Shown here: positions 11,601 through 20,600 of the stretch, in pieces
Position numbering within the stretch: position 1 is the first letter of the stretch
Layout of the letters: every line of letters begins with the position of its first letter
Notes under the pieces: generated by a model
Databases searched by the model: none
The model's input: only the letters and a program-made list of their open reading frames with translations
Told to the model about the DNA's origin: nothing
Position numbers and translations under genes: made by a program
Assembly: GCA_963922205.1 (NCBI GenBank)
Contig: CAWUHX010000041.1
Span: 620,001-684,000, forward strand
Source: Romanomermis culicivorax
Taxonomy: Eukaryota; Nematoda; Enoplea; Mermithida; Mermithidae
Direction of reading: 5' to 3'
DNA length: 64,000 nt

Positions 11601-14600
11601 AGCCGGTTCCATATCGTCAAAAGGCGTGTAATTTTTCTTGACCCTCAATTTTATGATATCCGACGATTTTTGCAGTAGTCGTATAGCTTCGTCCACCGTA
11701 CAAGTGTCCAAAGGTATGTTGTCGATAGATAAAATTTGATCGTCGGGTTGTATGGATCCGCACCTGAAAAAAATTACATACAGGTAAATGAACATCGAAA
11801 GACATTGCTATAGTCCATTTATTTTCAGAGGAGCCTCGGAAAGTGAAGCAATTTATAGTCAAATAATAAACCTGCATCGTATGCCGAATTTTCTTTTCTA
11901 AGAATGTAGTCCTTGCTGTTGCAGTTTACTTGGAAAAAGTGGTGCCCGCCTCCGATGCAGGTTTATTCATTGCATGAGTTTTTGCTTTAAAGAACAAAAT
12001 TGAATGTAAAAGGAAATGTTACCTGTGAGAAACACTGCCAAGTCGAATATCTTTCACAGTGACAGATTCTCCTTTGTGGCCTGTGGCACTGTTATTGAGG
12101 GTGATGCCCAAGTTCTGGCCTCTTTTAGCTAACTTCACAGTAAAAATTCCGCTGCTAGGTAATACGGTTTCTGAAATGAGAAAAGATTAAGAATAATTTT
12201 AAAAGGTTAGACTGCAATTCTGGCGTTGATGTTTGTTTCTATTTTGAGATATTTCAATAAAATTAACGAAGAATATGAATATTCTAAGGGACTTAGAAAG
12301 TTCCATACTTAGATATGTAAATCCTACCCATGACGTCAAACTCCACTGTCAAGTTCAGCGGACCACTGGCGTGCCTGATGATGTAATTTGCTTCTTCGGC
12401 GGTGCCGCTGGCGGTGCACCAATCATTGATAGCTAAGATTCTATCTCCAATTTGTAGCACGCCACATCTGCAAAATACATTGATAGGGAAAAGTATTTGA
12501 AATACTGTTTTCCAACAGGTGAACTATTTGCATAATTTCTGAAATAAGCAGAGTTTTTTCACCTTCCTTCTTCTTCATAAGGGACTTCGACACAGACCAT
12601 GAAAAAGGAACTAAACCATGAAGATTATGCATAAAAGTTATACAAGTAAGTGGAGCATTAAGTGTAGATTGTCAACATAAAATTCCTTCTACGGGATTGT
12701 GTCTCGCTACAGCCGTCGTCCCACAGTAGCCACCGTTCCTTATAGCCACTGTCTCACTATAACCATCGAAGTATGTATAGGTGTCCCACTATAGTCACCA
12801 ATCAAACAACATGTCAATGTTCCATTGTAGCCATTGTCTCACTACAGTCACCAAAGTGACTTGAAAAATAAAGGGCAAATATTTGGTTTTTCAATATTTT
12901 TACCAATGCTTATTTTCTAATAATTGGTAATACTAATTGTACGAATATGTAATGATTTTTTCTTGCTTGTCGTTGTTAAAAGTTTCACATGTTTAAAAGT
13001 TTCTAGATTATACCCTTGTCGAAATCCCCGACTTTTCTGTTAGTTTCTATTAAAAGGTACAAATACAGGCATCCAAGCACATTACAGTATTTAAGAATTC
13101 TCACATAGTCCTCTAGGCTTTTATCTAATTGATATGCCTCTTTTTTAACAATGAAACGAACTTCAAATAGCACACAAAGGTGCGGTTGTTCATTATTTTT
13201 TAATGTGCTTTTTGTGTTAGCTAGTAATACAAAGTCTCATAGTGAAGAGTCCACCGCAAATATAGGCAGCTTTAGAAATCCGGAGGTATCAGGGGAGAGG
13301 GAGTGTAAAAACTCGGCTCTGCAGTCATGAAACGTACTAGCTCTGAAATAGCGTGTTTTGAACTTTTTTTGTTATGCTTCATTTTGGAAGCAAATGGAGG
13401 CTTTCTTCAAAAGTTGTCCGAAATCCCTACAGGATATCTGGTCAAATCTACTGCTGGTCTATCCATACCCCATCCTATGACATATAAACAACCGTAAAAT
13501 CGTTGGTGGCTTTTGCGAGACAGTGGCCATAGTGATACAGTCGCTAAGTGACTGTTGGCTATAATCGAACGCCTATTGATAGTTTGATGGCTGTAAGGAG
13601 ACAATGGCTGTAGTGAAACGGTGACTGTAGCGAGACAGTGGCTGTAGTGAGACGGGACATTTTACGGTTAGTGATGTTACTTTAAAGTTTACATGTAGTT
13701 TCCAAATTCATGAGTTGCACGCATTTCAAGGAAATATAAGCATACAGTGTCTTGTCTGAAAGTAAGTAATTGAAGTCATATACGACTTCATTCATGGCTT
13801 CCTCAAAAAGTATTACCCCTGCCCCAGCTCCAATGGCACACTTATTATACACTGTTTGGCACATATAAAAATCGCACTTGTCAGCTGGGCTGCCGCGTTC
13901 AATATAGGAAATGATGGTCGTTTGATGGCCCAAATCTGGGCTATGGCTTCGATGGACGATAAACCCGTAGCCGCCACGCGCCCAACAATTCAAGGTTAAC
14001 TCCATGGTTTCGCCGCGGCATACTTGACCGCAGGGCAAGCTGCTTACTGTAGCTGTTAAAGAACCTGAAAACACATGATATATATATTTACGATGAATAC
14101 AAATAATATCGAGGTATAATTTTCATTCGTTGCAGAAAATGCACTGTTGGGTGCCCGAATGATTATTCCAGGTAAAAATTTACGTCATTCGTGCCAAAAA
14201 ATCTTTTTGACGTGAAATTAACGACCTGCATTAAAGGGGTATGATTTATGTTAAACATAGGGTGAGCTATATGGCAAACTTAATGACCCTCATAAAATAA
14301 GTCTGACGCGTCAACTTCGATTTCCATAATATAAGAAAACTATTTCGTGATCAAGTCATTCAGATCTTGAACCTAAGTGGCGAAGCACGTTGGATTGAGT
14401 GGTGTTCCCAAAATTTTAAATTAGTTCATGAAATAATTCTGTGATCACAGAGAAATCATACAATGGTGCCTTCAAAAGACTTAGACATGTGTCGTACAAG
14501 ATTTAAGTGATTGTCTCTATTGTCCGGTCAATTTTATTTCCACGCGTGCTGTGATTTTAATTTCATGCTCAAATTTTTTAGAAATGTCTATTCTCAAATA

Positions 14601-17600
14601 CTCTCTGTGATTTTGAGTTTTATGGAAATATACGCCTGTAAAAATCTGACTTCATGGGTGTATCATTTTACTCATGAAAACTGATCCTCTGCAATTGAGT
14701 TCTTGAATGTCAAAACACCGAATAATATTTTTTACGCTTCTGATCCAAGGATTATTGATTGTAACTTTTTGAGTTGGTTCATGCGATGACACGAACAATT
14801 TATTTCACAAATTCTGTTAGCGGAAAAAGAAATGTTTGACATTCTCAGTGTTTTAGCTTATACGACATAAATAAGCGTCACGCTATTGGCTCAATTTTAG
14901 TATTCTATATAGAAAAGAACTATACAAATTTAAGTGCTACGTTGTGATAAAATTTCTCGCATTTTTTCTGAATTCTTTGTAATTTAGTCATTTCTAAATG
15001 TTTTTTACGTCGACGAGGCAACTGTCTTCTAACCGCTGAATGTGCGGTATGATGATGACTGAGTATGAAGAAAAAGGTGGTGAAAAAGCCATGAGGTTAG
15101 GAAATAAACCAAAAACTGCTCTCAAAACTATTGACGCTCCAGTGAAAGTTGCCCGAAAAGACTCTTTTATTATAATGAAAAGATTATTCAGAGTAGAAAG
15201 TGCTCCAGGTGTGAAGTAATACCTTTCGCTGTAGCTTTTTCTAGACTACCAAAAAACTGAGCTCCAAAAGGCAGACGGCTAGGGGAAACATATATTCCAA
15301 CGAAAATACGCTAATGAACTAGCATAATGCAAACCAAGAGGCGAAACTTTTGACGAAAGTTGTCATACTTAATGAGTCGTCATTCATCATAATTTTAAAG
15401 ACGCTGGGTGCTAGGCCGGCTACAATGGGCATCAGTGGGAAGTGCCAAATTTATCTTCGTAAAATTTCATTGAGATAGTGGTTGTGTAGTCGATTGTTAT
15501 GAAATTTGTCAGCGAAATTCATTACGCGAGTCAGTCATTCTCAGTCATCTCATATAACGTATAGAAGAGAAACTAGTAAAATTTTGAATGTAATTTATGT
15601 TAATGAAGCCTGAGAATCCAAAATCAAGGGAAAGAAATACCCGCAGATAAGCGAAGCTATTTAACGTAAAGATAAACAGTTGGAGAAAAAGGGAGGAAAA
15701 AAGTTATTGATTTCTAAAATTGTTGGTATGATTTCTCAGGTTCTCTCAAATGCCCATTAAAGAGTATTTTACAGAATTTTCAGTCAAATTTACTAAATTT
15801 TCGTAATTGTTATCAGCGAAAATTATTTTCTGAAATATAATTTTTCACATAGCCATTAAAAATATATGAATAAATCAGGAGATTAAGTCGCTGTCTACTA
15901 TTTTAAGATTCAATTTATCAAAAACATGTTGATAAAAACTTTTCAAGAATCAAAAAATATTTTGAGCCATCTAAACGACATTCAGTATATGAATTATTTG
16001 AGGCGCATAACTATTGATCAATAATATTTTTAGCATGGGCTGAAATTTTGTAAATCTATTGGCAATTAAATCTCTCTAAAATGTGATTTTTTCATGTAAA
16101 TCTATCCGGAAAAAAATTTAAAATAACTTCCGACTGAAAGATGTACGCGATTTGGGATAGGGCCGAGATAAATCCGGTCGTTAATCTGACACGTCGAAAA
16201 TTTCCGACCACACACACACACACACACACAGACACATACATGCACAATTCCAGTTTCGTAAACTTTTAACCTTGAGTATTAATAAAATGTTTTTCAACAA
16301 AAGGCTACACGTGATCGAAACGAAGTTGATGCAATTAAAGTTTCAAAGTACTTTAAATTCGCCGGTTATCAAAGATAATACTGCTACATATCAATTTATA
16401 ATAGAACAATTCAACGGCATGGTATGATAAATTTTTGATTGTCTTGCCAAAATCAGTCCTGTGTCAGATAATTTTGTTGCACATCTTGAAAAACGTGAAA
16501 TTAGTTTCAAGAAAGACATTACTCATCTGTGAGTGAACCTTACAACTGTTCAGGAATTAGTATGTACAAAAAGCAAAATTGCATTAGATTGAGTAATTCT
16601 CAGTATGTCAATGTTTACTGATTACTCTCGCATTATCTCCCTGTTTTAGCTTTCTAACACAAAGAGAAGTCACGAGAATACTTTTTACTGTACGAGTAAG
16701 ATCGGAAATATCAAAACGATGTATGTTGCATCCAGTTAGCTAAGCAAAAGTTACGCTGTTCACACATATCAACAATTAATGTTTTCACATAAATTTTCAC
16801 AACTCTGGTAAAAGCCATGACTTCACTCATAGAGCCATTTCTCAGTGCTCGATTTGATTCAGTCCGAACAGAAAGGAATTCATAGTATATTTTTCAACGT
16901 ATTTATATGATTTACGGTTGTTGTCGTACCAGATGTTACACCAGTGAATTTCTATGCAAATTTTTATGTAAATAAGTTCACCGAGAAACACCGCATTTCT
17001 AGGAGGCCATCAGGTTACTATGGCGCGTTTCATATTTGAATTTACATCAGTAAACGTTGCCTTAAGAGAAACGCCAGTGTACAAATGATGTGAACTTTTC
17101 TGTTCATCTGGAAAATACAAATTTTGGTCGATAATACTCGTAAATAGATGTCTTTTTCATAGCTCACTGCAATGCATGCGCCCAATACTGAATTAAGGAC
17201 TTCGTACAAAAATGTTGAAAGGGGCTGAAAACTTACTAACTGTGGCAACACCAGTAATGCCGGAATAATTATAATTCACAGCGAACATAGTAATTCAATA
17301 TGCTTCATCAATTCAAGGTATTATTAGTATTTAGAACGTTGGTCGTACAACATTCTCGAAAATATAAGAGAACAAACTTCTAAAATAAAGAATCCCGCTT
17401 TTTTCCTCCGTTGCAAAAGCATATACTTCCTTCAACCCAAATTCTAATAAAAAGAGGTAATTAAATTTTGAGGCAAATTTAAGGCAAAAAGCAGGCGTTT
17501 TCGAGCCCAATTTTTTGCAAGGAAGGAAGCCGATATAAAACCGTTTTAGTAAGACTAAAGAGAATCAGTAGAGTAATATAATTGACATGTTAGACGTTAT

Positions 17601-20600
17601 GTACAACAGACTAGGTTATCGTTTAAGATTATAATGAAGAATAATAAGTATATGATGTAAGCTAATGTTCATTAAGCAAATGCCCATCCCAGAGCACACA
17701 CGCAAAAATGTAGAATCTCTAGAAAGAAAAGGGAAAAGAAGAATATTTTTCCTGAAGCAAGAAACATCTTTCATCCAAGGGTTGCCTCATATTTTGTTCG
17801 TTCACAAAAAAGGAGCGTATAGTCTCAAATACACGTTTATGGATTTATTAGTAAAAAAGTTCAAAAGTGTATGTATATTCCGCAAAGGATCCCTTTAACC
17901 TGGTTGGATGTAATTTCAATAAAAATCACAACTGAACCAAAGTTCACATTATCGACCAGTTATCGAACTCATTAAACAATGAGTATCTTAAAATTTAATA
18001 ATACTCATTAAAAATATTTCAACAGGGAGAAAAATAAATTTAATGATAATTTATAAGTTGAGCTGAACGTCAGTTGGTTTTATGATTGACTATTATGGAT
18101 TTTTCGGTTAAAAGTGCCAAATCATGTAATTTGATTGCGAAAAATAAAATGCGGAAAGGAGTAAAATAAATTTGGAAACAGAAAAAACGATCCAAGAAAA
18201 GAAGCGAAAATCATTGCGTAAATTTATCAAATTTATATAAGAAAACTTATTTTTTTCGTTCTTGATGTTAACTGCTGTTATTGCATCATATTCACTACAA
18301 AGTTTGACTAAGAGCGCATTGCACGTGAACAGAGGGTTCAATTTCCACCCATCTGCACTTGTTATCAATTTGTTCGATCTGTAGGCATTTGAAATGATAC
18401 AGCTACCGGATATATGGTATGTCTTATAAATATAATGCATGTAAATCGAAAAACGACAAAAATTTGTACCGTATTAAAAATCAAATATTACTGTTATTGG
18501 CCATATGGTAATTTACTCTTGGTAAACTATACCCTGAAAAGTCTAAAAAACGATGCTTAAACTTTTAGCTCAATAAAAAATGCAACGAGAATGAAAAAAC
18601 GGAAATTTTGCACAGAGCAACATAAAAACATCGAAACCGATGAAAGAAGGCTTTAGTTTTTCATCTCATTTGGTCACTGCGATATAAACTTTTTCTGAAA
18701 CTTTAAAACAAAAGAGAAAAATAAAAAAACGTCTGTAAGCGATCGATCGTAAGGTTTCCTTATTAGAAGAAAGTCTAGAAAAAATTAGAATACATTAAGA
18801 TTTACGTATTGAGCCATGATTTAACTTACATCCAGTTTCAAAACACGATCTGCCGGTATTAGAGTTGCATCGAACTGACCTCGGCCCGGATGATCTGGCT
18901 CTCTTATGATGATGCCCGCCACTCTGTTTCCTGATCATTTTATTATCTTTTATAATTTTAGCGTATTCGTCGAGTGATACTTTAGTCGATTCTTTGTTTT
19001 TTGTTACGTCTGCTACGTTGATTTTTGCTAAATAGACCAAGAACATATGTAAAGACAAATAAATAGGGAGAAACTATATAGGATAAAAAGTATTATGACA
19101 GTCGAGATCTTTTGTGTTGTCAGTAATCACGTAAAAAATATCAAATTAAAGCTTTGAACTTTGTATTTTTATCATATGCTATAGCAAATTTACCGTAGCG
19201 ACTATCGTTCGTGGAAACGTTTATTTTTTCTTCGTTTTTATCTTCAGAATTTGGTTCAGCGTCCGACGACGACTCCCGACGATTTTTCAACAAACTTAAA
19301 TGATCACCATATCGCCGAATTTCCAATTTTATCCGATCTTGATCGTTATTTTTCAACAATTGGTGAACTTCCGGCAATGTACTGTATTCTAAGGTCATTT
19401 GATCTACGCTGATTATTTCGTCACCGATCTTGATAGCACCGCACCTGAAGTCGAAAACATGCTGTAAAGAATGTAGTGAGAAACCGACCATTTGACAATA
19501 ATAGCGTTTCCTTTAGACCTTTGTGGTCACCAAAGGAAAATTTTCATACTAATGTGTTTAAAATGAGCAATAATATACTTGTCAGAACTTGCCAATATTT
19601 TCAACTTCGGGGACTACAGTAAGAAGATGATTCTTGAAACTCTTGATTTTCAATCACAGATTTTTGCCATTTTATCAACTGTAGTGAAATGGTGAAATGA
19701 TGATTATAACAAAACCTTATGACAGAAAAAGTAACATTAAAAAATTTATTGCGGAGTTTCCCCAAAAATTACTCCCAGAAACTTAAACCTATTGTTTCAG
19801 TCTAATATATCGAAATTTCATCCAATTAGCCACAGTAATTGTCAAGTTGTTTTTAATCACATTAAATCGATCTGTTTGGAATCAATAGCAAATCAAGTGA
19901 TTAGCAGAATACGAAAAATCTTATCCACAAGCTACTGTAGAAATCTTTATAATCAAATGGCTAAATTGCATGTCTATAATCATTAGCAAGTTTGTGCATT
20001 ATGAAATTTTGTGGATCAAAGTTTCCACATTACCGTAGAACTCCTTGCTACGGCAGTCTTGCAAAGTGGACTATAGTCCGATCTAGATGTAAATTTTAAT
20101 TATGCAAACTTAAAAGCGGCCACGTATTTTTTTATTTGTTATAAAATTGGTTACTTTTTAAGTATTTGGATTATTGTCCGAAGCAGCAGAGAACTTTCAG
20201 ACATACATAACGCAAAAGATATATCAAGATACTTAGAATAAAAAGAATTCAGTGACGAAAGTTTAGTATTTCCTCAACCGAATCCAAACTTTTTTGGAAA
20301 GCTGTGTCCCGGTCAGGAGAGCGGAAACCATATTTTGATTGCCTTATCATTACGTACTCATTAGATACAGAACAATACAGGGCGTTTTCGGCTCAATATG
20401 TACATCAAAAGTCGTCAACAAATTGCAGTAATTATGAGGAAAAGAGGGAAATCGCAAAATGAAAAATTCGTAACGGTACAAACATGCATAAGCATCTCGT
20501 ACCTGTCGGCGAGACTGGCTTCGGCTACAGAATCCACGACGACAATTTTGCCCTGAGTAGAATGGCGAAATTTCAAGTTCAAACCGAAATCCAAACCGGT

